A DNA stretch of 64,000 nt from G963667675 sp965197565 (GTDB taxonomy: Bacteria > Chloroflexota > Dehalococcoidia > Lucifugimonadales > UBA3495), in the NCBI GenBank assembly GCA_965197565.1, contig CBDANK010000004.1:1612001-1676000 (forward strand), written 5' to 3'. This document shows, one piece after another, positions 1 to 8,994 of the stretch; positions within the stretch are counted from its first letter, which is position 1, and each line of letters opens with the position of its first letter. The notes under the pieces are model-generated. The model saw only the letters and a program-made list of their open reading frames with translations. It did no database searches and was not told where the DNA came from. Both the position numbers and the translations under genes were made by a program.

Positions 1-646
1 GTCGAAGTTGGCAATGGACCGCTCTTGAAACGAGTTCCAACCCGAAGATTCAGCACCGAGACGGTACCGTGGAACGTAACCACCAAAAGCGGCGATTCCA
101 ACCAATCTATACCTGCTTATCGGAGAGCTTGTTGCCATCCTAGCAGTAGCATTTCTTAGTGTCAACGTTGCCCAGACCCTGGGGTGCGCCTTAGATTTTT
201 GCGGGGACCGGGCTCGGGCCGGATTCGTTTCTTGTTTGGAACAAATAAGGAACGAATCGGCCGTGGGGCTGAAATACCCCTTCGCGAAAGCGGGCCCGGC
301 ATGGCCGGTGGGCGGTCGCGGACCCAGGCCCTTCGTCCACGGCGCTTCGCCGTGGACGAAGGGAGGTCGAGGAAGGCTTTTGGCGGGGGACATGGGCAAC
401 ATGGTTTCAGTTTGGGTATTGGCCTTCGGGCTTGTCAAGGAAGAGGTGGCATTGAGGTAATGGTTGCGAAAGGGGGAGAGCCGACAGTGGAGTCGATGAT
501 GCGGCGGGCCTACGACAGGGGCGCAAAGTCTTGGGGTCCGCCCGAGGCCCGGCGTTAAACCGAGAATAGGAGCGCCTTGTGATACAATTGACCAAAGCGG
601 TTGAGCCGCCGGCGGCGGCGATCGTTTCCTCATGGAGCCCACACCC
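1..646. other. Leading non-coding region with GC-rich hairpins, possible structured RNA
   Basis: I find no convincing protein gene here; open frames at 184-558 overlap in several registers and match nothing I recognise. The stretch has strong foldback potential. A 15-bp perfect inverted repeat with a 5-nt loop lies at 329-343/349-363. A second, imperfect stem of about 19 bp lies around 217-267. Nested complementary blocks lie near 510-552. I looked for tmRNA, RNase P RNA, SRP RNA and 6S signatures and saw none. It could be an unrecognised structured RNA or a decayed intergenic spacer. Confidence 0.3.
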
Positions 647-1840
647 GTGACTAAATCTCGAATGCGTTGGACAGTTGCTTTATTTCCCATCTTCGTGATG
701 GCGCTGCTTGCGGCCGTGGCTTGTGGCGGGAGCGGCGCGAGCAGCAAATCGGCAACGGACGCCGCCCTGGAAGCACTGCCCGCGGAATTCCAGCGGGTGG
801 CGGAAGTGTGGCGGCTGTTGCAGCGCGAGCATATCGAGGGAGGGAACCTCGACCCGCAACAGCTCAGCGACGGAGCCATTAGCGGCATGATGCGGGCCTT
901 GGACGACCCCTACGCAGCGTTCCTAAACCCCAACCAATTCTCCTTGGAGTCTCAAGACATTCAGGGTTTCTTTGAGGGCATCGGGGCCGAGGTAGGCTTG
1001 CGTGACGGGCGGATTACTATTCTGGCTCCCATGCCCGATACCCCGGCCGACAAAGCGGGGATCCGTCCCGGTGATGTGATTCTGGAGATCGAAGGGGAGA
1101 CCACTCAAGGCATCAGCTTGATAGAGGCGGTATCCAAAATTCGGGGGGAGAAGGGCACCTCGGTCCGGTTGTTGGTGCTTCACCGCAACAGCAGTGAGCC
1201 GGAGCTACTCACAATAGTCCGAGGTGTTATCCCGTTGGAGAGCGTTCGTTTGTTGATGCAGGTGGGCCGTATTGGTCACTTGCAGTTGTTCAGCTTCACC
1301 GGCACCACCAGCGAGGAGCTCCAGAAAGCCTTGGAGCGGTTCGAACGGTCCAAGGGAGTAGGTCTGGTGGTCGACTTGAGAAACAATCCGGGCGGGCTCC
1401 TGTCGACGGTGGTGGAGGTGACCAGCCAGTTCATAGATGACGGTCTTGTGCTCTACCAAATAGACGCCCAAGGCAACCGCACCGATTGGAAGGTGAAACA
1501 GGGGGGCAAGGCCAAGACTATTCCCATGGTGGTGCTGGTCAACGAGTTCAGCGCCAGCGCCAGCGAGGTTTTCGTCGGCGCCGTCATGGACAACGACCGG
1601 GCCACCGTCATTGGCGCCACTACTTACGGTAAAGGCAGCGTCAACAACCTATGGCCCCTCTCCGACGGGTCCGGAGTCAATTTCACCGTGGCCAAGTGGT
1701 TCACTCCCGGCGGCATACAAATCGAGGGTGAGGGAATCGCGCCGGACGTGGTACAAGAACGACACGAGGATGAGTCTGAAGATGTTCAATTGGACTTGGC
1801 CATTGAAATCCTTAATGAGCAGATAGCTCAGGGCGGCTAA
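647..1840 (+). CDS. ctpA: S41-family C-terminal processing peptidase (CtpA/Prc type), lipoprotein
   Basis: A carboxy-terminal processing serine protease exported and lipid-anchored, cleaving proteins near their C-termini. A signal peptide ends in a lipobox (LLAAVAC followed by GGSG). A PDZ domain follows, then the S41 catalytic core. The core shows the NEFSASASE block with the catalytic Ser and the TTYGKGSVN block with the catalytic Lys. An ATG at 632 is in frame but lacks a ribosome site; GGAG at 634-637 is well spaced for GTG at 647, which also gives a positively charged N-region, so I prefer 647. The length is normal for the family. smpB follows after 3 bases, so the two are probably co-transcribed. 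The family is secure; the substrate is unknown. Confidence 0.9.
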   Translation: MTKSRMRWTVALFPIFVMALLAAVACGGSGASSKSATDAALEALPAEFQRVAEVWRLLQREHIEGGNLDPQQLSDGAISGMMRALDDPYAAFLNPNQFSLESQDIQGFFEGIGAEVGLRDGRITILAPMPDTPADKAGIRPGDVILEIEGETTQGISLIEAVSKIRGEKGTSVRLLVLHRNSSEPELLTIVRGVIPLESVRLLMQVGRIGHLQLFSFTGTTSEELQKALERFERSKGVGLVVDLRNNPGGLLSTVVEVTSQFIDDGLVLYQIDAQGNRTDWKVKQGGKAKTIPMVVLVNEFSASASEVFVGAVMDNDRATVIGATTYGKGSVNNLWPLSDGSGVNFTVAKWFTPGGIQIEGEGIAPDVVQERHEDESEDVQLDLAIEILNEQIAQGG

Positions 1841-1843
1841 CCT

Positions 1844-2323
1844 GTGGCCAAGAAGAAAGCATCCGATCCGAAGACCGGCAACCGGGCCGCGGCAAGCAAC
1901 AGGCGGGCGTTCTTTAACTACGAGATTCTCGACCGTTACGAAGCCGGGCTGGTGCTTACCGGTACTGAGATCAAATCGATACGGGCGGGAAAAGTTGACC
2001 TCAGAGACGGTTACGCTAGGCCGCAAAACAACGAGCTCTGGCTGGTAAACACTTATATCGCACCCTACGATCCAGCCAGTATCAATAATCACGACCCCAG
2101 AAGGCCCCGCAAACTCCTGTTGCATCGAGACCAGATAGCTGCTTTAGCCAGCCAGGTTGCCGAAAAACGCCTGACCATCGTGCCCCTGCGCCTATACATT
2201 AAAGGTCACGTGGCCAAGGTTGAAATAGCCCTGGCCCGGGGCAAACGCCAGTACGACAAACGCCGGGCCATTATCGACAGAGAACTGGACCTAGCGGCCC
2301 GCCGAGCGTTGCGCTCGGTCTAA
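1844..2323 (+). CDS. smpB: SsrA-binding protein SmpB
   Basis: SmpB binds tmRNA and brings it to stalled ribosomes for trans-translation. The protein is 159 aa with the full family pattern: the N-terminal NRRAFFNYEILDRYEAGLVL block, the TEIKSIRAGKVDLRDGYA motif, and a basic C-terminal tail KRQYDKRRAI followed by a helix. It starts at GTG, 3 bases after the protease stop. I found no tmRNA gene in the window, so ssrA must lie elsewhere. No truncation or oddity is visible. Confidence 0.97.
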   Translation: MAKKKASDPKTGNRAAASNRRAFFNYEILDRYEAGLVLTGTEIKSIRAGKVDLRDGYARPQNNELWLVNTYIAPYDPASINNHDPRRPRKLLLHRDQIAALASQVAEKRLTIVPLRLYIKGHVAKVEIALARGKRQYDKRRAIIDRELDLAARRALRSV

Positions 2324-2424
2324 ACGAACTCCCCCCAGACTAGAACCGTTCCATACAGCCGGTATAATACTGCTGGCTTAAGCTTGTCGTAAGATGACCT
2401 TTCAGTTTGCCGGGGAGGCGCGAT

Positions 2425-2931
2425 TTGATCAGAACACTGGGAGACCGGTCCCCCAAGGTGGCCGGCACCGCTTGGGTCAGTGAGTTTGCTTACGTCGTAG
2501 GCAATGTGGAAATCGGGGAGTATTCTAGCATTTGGCCTGGGGTTACCATCCGGGGGGACGGTTCCAAACCAATCGTTATTGGCAATTATGTCAACATTCA
2601 GGAAGGATCGGTGGTCCATGGAGACGGATTGGTGATAGAGGACCGGGTCAGCGTCGGACATTGTGTGGTGGTGCACTGCGACCGGGTCGGGGAGGGTTCC
2701 CTGCTAGGCAATAACGCCACCGTCCTCTTTAGCGCGGTATTGGGCCGCCAATGCCTGATAGCGGCCAATTCAGTGGTCCTGTCCGGGACCGCCATCCCGG
2801 ACCGCTCATTCGTCACCGGCGTGCCGGGCGTCATCAAACGAACAGTGAACGCCCGGCAGATTGCCGACATGAAGAACACGGTAAGCGAGTTGGTAGAACG
2901 GGCCAAGGTGTTCCACGAGAGCGGCTTGTAG
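2425..2931 (+). CDS. Gamma-carbonic-anhydrase-like hexapeptide-repeat protein
   Basis: A left-handed beta-helix protein of the gamma-carbonic anhydrase/YrdA/PaaY group, usually trimeric and metal-binding. Hexapeptide repeats run through the middle (for example the VGNVEIGEYSSIWPGVTIRG stretch). Metal-binding histidines appear in VVHGDG and in VGHCVVVHCD. The frame opens at a TTG at 2407, but GGGGAGG at 2412-2418 is correctly spaced for the in-frame TTG at 2425 (M-I-R-T-L-G-D), so I set the start there; the mature length is then about 168 aa, typical for the family. Whether it has carbonic anhydrase activity cannot be judged from sequence. Confidence 0.85.
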   Translation: MIRTLGDRSPKVAGTAWVSEFAYVVGNVEIGEYSSIWPGVTIRGDGSKPIVIGNYVNIQEGSVVHGDGLVIEDRVSVGHCVVVHCDRVGEGSLLGNNATVLFSAVLGRQCLIAANSVVLSGTAIPDRSFVTGVPGVIKRTVNARQIADMKNTVSELVERAKVFHESGL

Positions 2932-2949
2932 GCTTTCGAATCAATCATC

Positions 2950-3852
2950 TCACTCACAACCCGGCGGGTAGCTCTTGGTTGAAACCTGAGCGCCCAAGTG
3001 GTCCAACAGTCCCGCCGTGTCCGGAGTTGAGTTGGACCAGATAGCTGTTCCCTTGCCGAAAGAAAATCCTCCCCACTCCGGGTGGACTTGGTCGGTGTAG
3101 ACCCGGACCCGGCCGCCGGGACTCAGAATATGCGATGGGAAAGTAAACTCAGGATTTCCATCGTCGATATCCACTAGCCTCCACCCGGTCAAATCGACAG
3201 TGGCGCCTCCCAGGTTCGCTATCTGCACGTACTCATCGGCTTCGCTGCGAGGCACCACCCCATCGAAAAATATGCATTCGATGAGTACCGGCCCTGCCGA
3301 AGGCACCGGTGTCGGCGAAGGAGTCGGTGCTGGTGTGGGCGTCGGCGAAGGAGTCGGTGCTGGTGTGGGCGTCGGCGAAGGAACCGGCGTCGGTGTGGGC
3401 GTCGGCGAAGGAACCGGCGTCGGTGTGGGTGTCGGCGAAGGAACCGGCGTCGGTGTGGGTGTCGGCAAAGGAGTCGGTGCTGGTGTGGGTGTCGGCGAAG
3501 GAACCGGCGTCAGTGTGGGTGTCGGCAAAGGAGTCGGTGCTGGTGTGGGTGTCGGCGAAGGAACCGGCGTCGGCGTAGCCGTCGACCCCGTGGCCGGGGT
3601 TTGAGTGGTTGCGGTCGTTGGCGTTGCAGACGGTGTGGACCCTTGGGTTAGCGTGGAAGCAAGAGTGGCGGGGGTTTCGACAGTGGCAACCGGAGTTGCC
3701 GCCGTTCTTGTTGCTCGGGCAGCCGTTGCAGAGGGAATGAGAGAAGGCGGTGACCCGACCCCGCAGCTTGACGTGAAAATCGCTAAAAGCAGGCACAAAA
3801 ACAAGAACCGAGAGCCGTATTCCAGGAAATCGAGGGAACTTGCCTTACGCAC
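2950..3852 (-). CDS. Lipoprotein with Thr-Pro linker and lamin-tail domain
   Basis: The protein has three parts. An N-terminal lipoprotein signal ends near LLLAIFTSSC. A low-complexity Ser/Thr/Pro linker of more than 100 residues follows, built from repeats such as TPVPSPTPTP. The C-terminal domain of about 110 aa resembles the lamin-tail (LTD) immunoglobulin-like fold, with EYVQIANLGG and LTGWRLVD as its signature strands. LTD domains in bacteria are found on secreted or surface proteins, often beside nucleases, but none is attached here. It is convergent with the gene before it. The linker is encoded by tandem DNA repeats, so its length may vary between strains. Confidence 0.75.
   Translation of the reverse strand: MRKASSLDFLEYGSRFLFLCLLLAIFTSSCGVGSPPSLIPSATAARATRTAATPVATVETPATLASTLTQGSTPSATPTTATTQTPATGSTATPTPVPSPTPTPAPTPLPTPTLTPVPSPTPTPAPTPLPTPTPTPVPSPTPTPTPVPSPTPTPTPVPSPTPTPAPTPSPTPTPAPTPSPTPVPSAGPVLIECIFFDGVVPRSEADEYVQIANLGGATVDLTGWRLVDIDDGNPEFTFPSHILSPGGRVRVYTDQVHPEWGGFSFGKGTAIWSNSTPDTAGLLDHLGAQVSTKSYPPGCE
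3305..3590. repeat. Tandem GC-rich minisatellite encoding the Thr-Pro linker
   Basis: Imperfect tandem repeats of about 30 bp with a core of GTCGGCGAAGGAACCGGCGT, alternating with a GAGTCGGTGCTGGTGTGGGT version. They encode the Pro/Thr/Ser linker of the lamin-tail lipoprotein on the minus strand. The near-identity of adjacent units suggests expansion by slippage or unequal exchange. A similar but separate linker is coded at 30421-30590. Confidence 0.85.
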
Positions 3853-4461
3853 GCACGCCTTCCGGGTTTCACCGCTGAAAGATAAGAATAAAAGCCTTAA
3901 CTATCCGGATAACTTCCAACCGGACCGGATACTCAACGACCCGCTGAGGCAACCTGTGATCTGATGACCATTGCGGCACCGGTAGAATAACAGGGGCCAC
4001 TCTTTATGGGGCAACCGATAAGGCCAGCGAAACTCGATACTATAGCCGGTCATAGGGGACCTTTGCATAACCCCCACCCCTGTCATTATTATGAAAATAA
4101 GCTATTTCCATCCGCATACGTGGCCTTCATAAAGCCATCAGCAATTCCGAACGCAGCGAAGCCCTTCGGCTGCTCTCAGGATAAACTCCGTGAGGAATCT
4201 CAAACCTATGTCAGCAAGCACTGGGTCTGTAGCTGGACCGACGCGACTACTCTGGCCCAACGCCTTAGATTCCTCCCTCCGGTCGGAATGACAAGTTGGG
4301 TCGGAGTGACAAGTTACGCAAAGGTCTCGGTCATAGAGTGATAGTTGCGTCTTGCGGTGAGAATTGGGATAATAGTCTAGCATCCAGAAGGGTTTGACTC
4401 CCAGCCTGGGGTTGATGGAGTCCCAAGACCTCACCAATATTAGGAAATATAGGAGGACAAC
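3853..4461. other. Intergenic region, no gene seen
   Basis: About 600 bp between divergent genes. No convincing coding frame. The part at about 4140-4330 contains the GATTCCTCCCTCCGGTCGGA / AATGACAAGT type of low-grade repeat common in spacers of such genomes, with a local direct repeat (TCGGAATGACAAGTTGGG then TCGGAGTGACAAGTTACG). An AGGAGGA ribosome site just before 4462 belongs to the next gene. Confidence 0.6.
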
Positions 4462-5328
4462 ATGGAAAAGGGCAGTACCGTTATAGACGCCGGTCCGATA
4501 AACTTCGCGATGAGCTATCGCGCGGAGATCATGGACGACCAGGGCATGTGTGTTCAGGTTTATTCCGAAGTGGACGGCCACGACACTGAGATTCTTCGGT
4601 TCGATTGTTTCGACCAAGCGCCTCACTATCACTACGGGCCGGAGAACCTTAACATCCGATTGCATCTGGACAAGACCACCGCAGGCAACCCGCTAGGCTG
4701 GACCATAGGCAACGTCCGCAACAACCTCGCCGCCATGGTGCGCCGCTCCGGTTACGAAGATTTGGCGGACAACCTGGAGGCTAACCCGGTTTCAGAGGCA
4801 ACGCTGGACGAGCTCGAGTCCACTGCCCGAAACATGGCCCGGGAAGGACGCCGGGTTGTGGTCCACAACCGAGGCGACTATATGTTCGAGGCTGGCAACA
4901 TCCGCTTTGGCTTGGAGTACCGGGAGTTGCCGCAGATAAACGACCGCGGCATGGCGATACACGTGATGTCGGACGTCGCTGGCCAGGAAATCGAGTTGTT
5001 GGCCTTCGACTGCTTCGAGAATGCTCCTCACTACCACTACGGGCCGCGGAACCAGGACGTCCGCATTTATTGGGACGTCACCACCTCGGGCGAGACTCTG
5101 CGGTGGACCTTGGACCAGTTTAAGGCCGGGAAACTTAAGGCCATGATACAACGGGCTGGCTATCCGTCCGTCGCAGCCGAATTGGACGAAGACCTAGTCC
5201 AGTCGCTGCTGCCGGAGATTGAGGAAAAGGCCCTCACCTTGGTCAGTGAAGCAAACGGCCAGGGAAAAACCAAAGCCCAGTTGATTGAAGAGCTTGACGC
5301 TCTTCGACAGCAGGTAGCCGCTCTCTAG
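4462..5328 (+). CDS. Conserved protein with two tandem copies of a HYHYGP-containing domain
   Basis: A soluble protein of 288 aa made of an internal duplication. Each half, about residues 5-110 and 130-235, has a RFDCFDQAPHYHYGPEN-type core, an acidic strand before it, and a following sentence like LGWTIGNVRNNL / LRWTLDQFKAGK. The C-terminal 30 residues look like a short coiled coil. There is no signal peptide. The conserved His-Tyr-His could bind a metal, but this is only a guess. A strong ribosome site (GGAGGA) precedes the ATG and an intrinsic terminator follows, so it is probably a single-gene unit. I do not know its function. Confidence 0.7.
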   Translation: MEKGSTVIDAGPINFAMSYRAEIMDDQGMCVQVYSEVDGHDTEILRFDCFDQAPHYHYGPENLNIRLHLDKTTAGNPLGWTIGNVRNNLAAMVRRSGYEDLADNLEANPVSEATLDELESTARNMAREGRRVVVHNRGDYMFEAGNIRFGLEYRELPQINDRGMAIHVMSDVAGQEIELLAFDCFENAPHYHYGPRNQDVRIYWDVTTSGETLRWTLDQFKAGKLKAMIQRAGYPSVAAELDEDLVQSLLPEIEEKALTLVSEANGQGKTKAQLIEELDALRQQVAAL

Positions 5329-5397
5329 AAGGGTAAGGTCCACTCCGGGGGATAACACTCGTAGGGGGTGGGTCCCTCAAATCGGATGCGATTTATG

Positions 5398-5423
5398 AAC
5401 GGCCCCGGCCTAGCGGGGCCGTT
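5398..5423. terminator. Hairpin terminator between convergent genes
   Basis: A 10-bp perfect GC-rich stem (AACGGCCCCG at 5398-5407, CGGGGCCGTT at 5414-5423) with a 6-nt loop. It lies between the plus-strand duplicated-domain gene and the minus-strand glycosyltransferase, so it may end transcription from both sides. The T-rich tail is short. Confidence 0.7.
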
Positions 5424-5431
5424 TGTATGTC

Positions 5432-6271
5432 TCAGGGCAGGCAGTGATTGGCCGGAGAGGCAACCGGCGGGATGCCGCCAAGCCGCAGCCTCAGCAGCCC
5501 CTTTATATCCTCGGCGGCGGTCCCAGGGATGTTGACAGTGCTGGCAGGGTCGTCGTCCCACTTGACTGGAAGTTGCTTGATGCGGTAGCCCCGCTTGGCG
5601 GCGATTATCAGCAACTCAGTGTCGAAGAACCAGTTGTTGTTCTTGATGTGGGGCACAATAGCTTTGGCGGTCTGCCGGGTCAGGGCCTTGAACCCGCATT
5701 GAGCGTCTTGGAAAGGGGTGAAGAACATGGACTTGATCAGCAGGTTGTAACCCCTGGAGATCATCTCTCGTTTAATTGAGCGGCTTACCTTGGACCCCTT
5801 GCTCAACCGGCTGCCGATAGCCACGTGGTAACCCTCCTGCAAGGACTCGACCAGCGGTGGAAAGTGGGTTAAATCGGTGGCTAGGTCCACGTCCATATAG
5901 CTGACAATGTCCGCAGTGCTATCCAACCAGGCCGCTTTCAAGGCCCGCCCTCTGCCTTTCTGGGGAATGTGAAGGTAATTGACGCCGGAATATCTCTCGC
6001 ACAGCATCTCGGACACCGACCGGGTCCTGTCGGTGGAGGCGTTGTCGGCAATGACGATCTGCCACGGGTTACGCAAGTTGGCTTTCAAGAAATCGGCTAG
6101 GATCACGATGCTGCGCGGCAAGGCTTGTTCCTCGTTGAATACGGGTATCACGATGTCGACTGTGGCGCTCATCCCTTCCTCCATCCCCGGCGTCACACTT
6201 GCAATACATCCGGCGAGCTTATTTGACGCCCACACATCCAAGCATTTGGAAACTCGCCGCCTAAGCGTCAT
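5432..6271 (-). CDS. Family 2 glycosyltransferase (dolichyl/polyprenyl-phosphate sugar synthase-like)
   Basis: A GT-A fold glycosyltransferase that probably moves a sugar from a nucleotide sugar to a polyprenyl phosphate. The N-terminal strand VDIVIPVFNEE, then IVIADNASTDRT, the DVDLATD metal-binding motif and the QCGFKAL motif match the DPM1/DPG-synthase group. There are no C-terminal membrane helices, so it is the soluble type. The frame opens at 6271 but the family start is nearer the M-E-E-G-M-S-A-T-V-D segment, about 30 residues in. It is the last gene of the minus-strand run that begins at rpmH and directly follows purH. Confidence 0.85.
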   Translation of the reverse strand: MTLRRRVSKCLDVWASNKLAGCIASVTPGMEEGMSATVDIVIPVFNEEQALPRSIVILADFLKANLRNPWQIVIADNASTDRTRSVSEMLCERYSGVNYLHIPQKGRGRALKAAWLDSTADIVSYMDVDLATDLTHFPPLVESLQEGYHVAIGSRLSKGSKVSRSIKREMISRGYNLLIKSMFFTPFQDAQCGFKALTRQTAKAIVPHIKNNNWFFDTELLIIAAKRGYRIKQLPVKWDDDPASTVNIPGTAAEDIKGLLRLRLGGIPPVASPANHCLP

Positions 6272-6274
6272 CCA

Positions 6275-7807
6275 TCAATGTCGGAAATGCCGCACCCTCG
6301 TGAAGACCATGGCCAAACCGGCGGAATTAGCGGCCTCTATGACCTCGGAGTCCCGAATTGAGCCGCCGGGCTGGACGATCGCTTTGACCCCGGCTTCCGC
6401 CGCTAGTTCGATGTTGTCGGGAAAGGGAAAGAAGGCGTCGGAGGCCAGCACGCTGCCACGGGCCTTGTCTCCGGCGGTCCTCTGCGATAAGTGAACGCTT
6501 ACCACCCGGTTAGGCTGCCCGGCCCCCATTCCCACCAAAGCGCGGTCTTTGGCAAAAACGATAGCATTGGACTTGATGTGTTTAGCCGCTTTCCAAGCGA
6601 AAGCCAAGTCTCGGAGTTCTTCTTTGGTGGGAGCCCTATTGGTCACCGTTTCCCAGGCCGCCGGGTCTTCGCTAATGTTGTCGGGGTCTTGGACCAGCAA
6701 CCCACCGCTGATTGGCCTCAAGTCATAGGAGGCCGGCCGGCTGTTTTCTTCGACCGCAAGAATCCGTAGATTGCGTTTCTTCTTCAGAGTCTCCAGAGCG
6801 TCCGTTTCATAGCCGGGCGCCACCACAACCTCGTAGAACACGGGACTCATAGCCTCGGCGGCTGCCAAAGTAACGGTGCGGTTGTACCCGACGATGCCCC
6901 CAAAAGCGGACACCGAGTCGCCCTCATAGGCCCGGCGATAAGCCTCGGCTTGGTCGTCGTGACAAGCCAATCCACAAGGGTTGGTGTGCTTCACCACTGC
7001 GGCAGTGGGTTCGTCGAAGTCGTACACTGTGCGCCAAACAGCGTCGGCGTCCATGAGATTGTTATAGGAGAGCTCCCGGCCGTGCAACTGGCGGGCCCCG
7101 GCGAGACCCCAAACGGGCCCACCCGCAGAGGTGTAGAGAGCGCCCCTTTGGTGCGGGTTTTCGCCATAGCGCAGCGACGCCGTCTGGGTCAGAGAAAGGG
7201 TCAAGCTATCCGGCAGGCCCTCCCCTTCCGGCGCTTCGCCCATCAGGTAGCCCGCTACCGCAGTATCGTACAAGGAGACGTGGTGGAATGCCTTGGCGGC
7301 CAGGCTGCGCCGGTCCTCCCCGGTCAGTCCATCCCCGGTAATCTTTTCGGCTATCCAGGAGTAGTCCGCCGGGTCCACCACTACGATAACGGAGGGAAAG
7401 TTTTTGGCCGCCGCCCGCAACATGGCAGGGCCGCCAATGTCTATGTTCTCCAAGGCGTCGGCCAAGGCAACGCCCGGGGTGCTGATAGTTTCCACGAAAG
7501 GGTACAGATTTACTACCACCGCGTCTATGGGGTCGATGCTGTGCTCGGTCAACTCGGCCAAGTGTTCCGGGGAATCCCGCCGGGCCAGCAGCCCGCCGTG
7601 TATGACCGGATGAAGAGTCTTTACCCGCCCCTCCAGAATTTCAGGAGAGCCGGTTGCCTCGGACACCTGCTGCACCTTTAATCCCCCCTCCTGAGTGAGG
7701 GTGCGATGAGTGCCGCCGGTGCTAATCAGACCGAATCCCGCTTCAGCCAACCTCTTGGCGAACTCTACAATCCCGGTTTTATCGTAGACGCTCAAAAGCG
7801 CTTTCAA
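6275..7807 (-). CDS. purH: Bifunctional AICAR formyltransferase/IMP cyclohydrolase
   Basis: Catalyses the last two steps of de novo IMP synthesis: formylation of AICAR with 10-formyl-THF and ring closure to IMP. The N-terminal MGS-like cyclohydrolase domain starts MKALLSVYDKTGIVEFAKRL and carries STGGTHRTL. The transformylase domain has the SLRYGENPHQRGALY block and the catalytic VKHTNPCG (Lys-His). The C-terminal MGAGQPNRVVS and QPGGSIRD motifs are intact. At 510 aa it is full length. The start is TTG at 7807 with AGGAG upstream. It follows purM and purF in the same orientation; purN is not in the window. Confidence 0.97.
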   Translation of the reverse strand: MKALLSVYDKTGIVEFAKRLAEAGFGLISTGGTHRTLTQEGGLKVQQVSEATGSPEILEGRVKTLHPVIHGGLLARRDSPEHLAELTEHSIDPIDAVVVNLYPFVETISTPGVALADALENIDIGGPAMLRAAAKNFPSVIVVVDPADYSWIAEKITGDGLTGEDRRSLAAKAFHHVSLYDTAVAGYLMGEAPEGEGLPDSLTLSLTQTASLRYGENPHQRGALYTSAGGPVWGLAGARQLHGRELSYNNLMDADAVWRTVYDFDEPTAAVVKHTNPCGLACHDDQAEAYRRAYEGDSVSAFGGIVGYNRTVTLAAAEAMSPVFYEVVVAPGYETDALETLKKKRNLRILAVEENSRPASYDLRPISGGLLVQDPDNISEDPAAWETVTNRAPTKEELRDLAFAWKAAKHIKSNAIVFAKDRALVGMGAGQPNRVVSVHLSQRTAGDKARGSVLASDAFFPFPDNIELAAEAGVKAIVQPGGSIRDSEVIEAANSAGLAMVFTRVRHFRH

Positions 7808-7880
7808 TTTTACGGCACTCCTGTATTACCGGTTCCCGATGCTCAGCTTCAAGCCCGGTCTCTTAAGGCACTGGCAATTC

Positions 7881-8906
7881 TCAGCGGCCATTACTCAAGA
7901 CTACCTGAGCGTCACCCTCCCGCTGCACTATCCGGCCAACGACCGCGGCTTCCGGAATGAGTTGCTTGAATGGCGTCACATTTTCTTCATTACAAACCGC
8001 CACCATGCCCAGGCCCATATTGAAGACGCCGTACATCTCGTCGCGGCTGATCCCCCCGCTGTGTTGAATCAACGGGAAAATGGCGGGCACCGGCCAGGAC
8101 CCAAGTTGGAAGGAAGCGCACAAGTCGCCGGGCAGTATAGCGGGCATTTTCCCAAGCAACCCGCCGCCGGTTATGTGGGCCAGTCCCTTAACCAGGCCCA
8201 ACACCGGCTCCAGCAGTGGGTAGTAGCACCGGTGGCGGAGCAGCAACTCCTCTCCCAGTTGGTGGTGCAACCCGTCGTAGCGGTGGAACAGCACTGACGG
8301 ATTGTCGTCGATATTGAACACTCGGCGCACCAGCGAAAACCCGTTGGTATGCACACCGCTGGATGGAACGCCCAGCAAAAAGTCGCCGCACTGGATGCCT
8401 TTGCCGTCGATAAGACGGTCGCGTTCCACAACCCCAACAACAAATCCGGCCAGATCGAACTCGTCGGGTGAATAAGTCCCCGGCATTTGGGCCGTCTCAC
8501 CCCCGATTAAGGCGCAACCCACCTCACGGCAACCCCACACAATGCCCCGCATCAGCATGTCCATCCGTTGGGGGTCCAAGCTGCTGAAAGCAATATAGTC
8601 GAGAAAAAAGAGGGGCTTGGCGCCTCTGGTCAGAATATCGTTGACGTTGAGGGACACCAAGTCTTGGCCGACAGACTCGAAGTGGTCCAAGCGGGCCGCA
8701 ATCTTGAGCTTAGTGCCTACACCGTCGACACTGGCCACCAGCACCGGCTGCTCACCGCCGCTAAGCTGGTACAGGCCGGCAAAACTGCCCTGAGCGTCCA
8801 AGACTTCGGGGCCGTGGCTCATGGCCGCGAAACCCTTGATCCGCTCCTTCAGTCCGTCCAATGTGTCCAGGTCCACCCCGGACAGCCGGTAGGCGTCGCT
8901 GGCCAA
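7881..8906 (-). CDS. purM: Phosphoribosylformylglycinamidine cyclo-ligase
   Basis: AIR synthetase, the fifth step of purine synthesis, ATP-dependent closure of FGAM to AIR. The PurM signature is complete: VASVDGVGTKLKIA near residue 60, SLNVNDILTRGAKPLFFLDY, the GETAQMPG motif, GVPSSGVHTNGFSLVRRV and THITGGGL-type motif (LAHITGGGLLGKMP). The 341 aa are full length. The start is TTG at 8906 with a GGATGAGGATG purine-rich stretch before it. It lies 88 bp downstream of purF and 73 bp upstream of purH. Confidence 0.97.
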   Translation of the reverse strand: MASDAYRLSGVDLDTLDGLKERIKGFAAMSHGPEVLDAQGSFAGLYQLSGGEQPVLVASVDGVGTKLKIAARLDHFESVGQDLVSLNVNDILTRGAKPLFFLDYIAFSSLDPQRMDMLMRGIVWGCREVGCALIGGETAQMPGTYSPDEFDLAGFVVGVVERDRLIDGKGIQCGDFLLGVPSSGVHTNGFSLVRRVFNIDDNPSVLFHRYDGLHHQLGEELLLRHRCYYPLLEPVLGLVKGLAHITGGGLLGKMPAILPGDLCASFQLGSWPVPAIFPLIQHSGGISRDEMYGVFNMGLGMVAVCNEENVTPFKQLIPEAAVVGRIVQREGDAQVVLSNGR

Positions 8907-8994
8907 CTCTGTGCATCCTCATCCACGCAACTCCCAACGATAGGTCGGGGAGTCTTGCCGCACTAAAAGCCTGAATCCAGAGGGCTAGCCGTCC

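Noticed and set aside
184..558. A 124-aa open frame and other frames before the protease gene
   Set aside because: Several overlapping frames of similar length, no ribosome site, arginine/glycine-rich composition typical of GC bias, and DNA dominated by hairpins.
200..560. tmRNA or RNase P RNA gene near smpB
   Set aside because: No tag-peptide frame, no T-loop and acceptor pair, and none of the conserved RNase P blocks could be found.
3309..3578. Long plus-strand frames opposite the Thr-Pro linker
   Set aside because: They are mirror frames of the tandem repeat in the lipoprotein gene.
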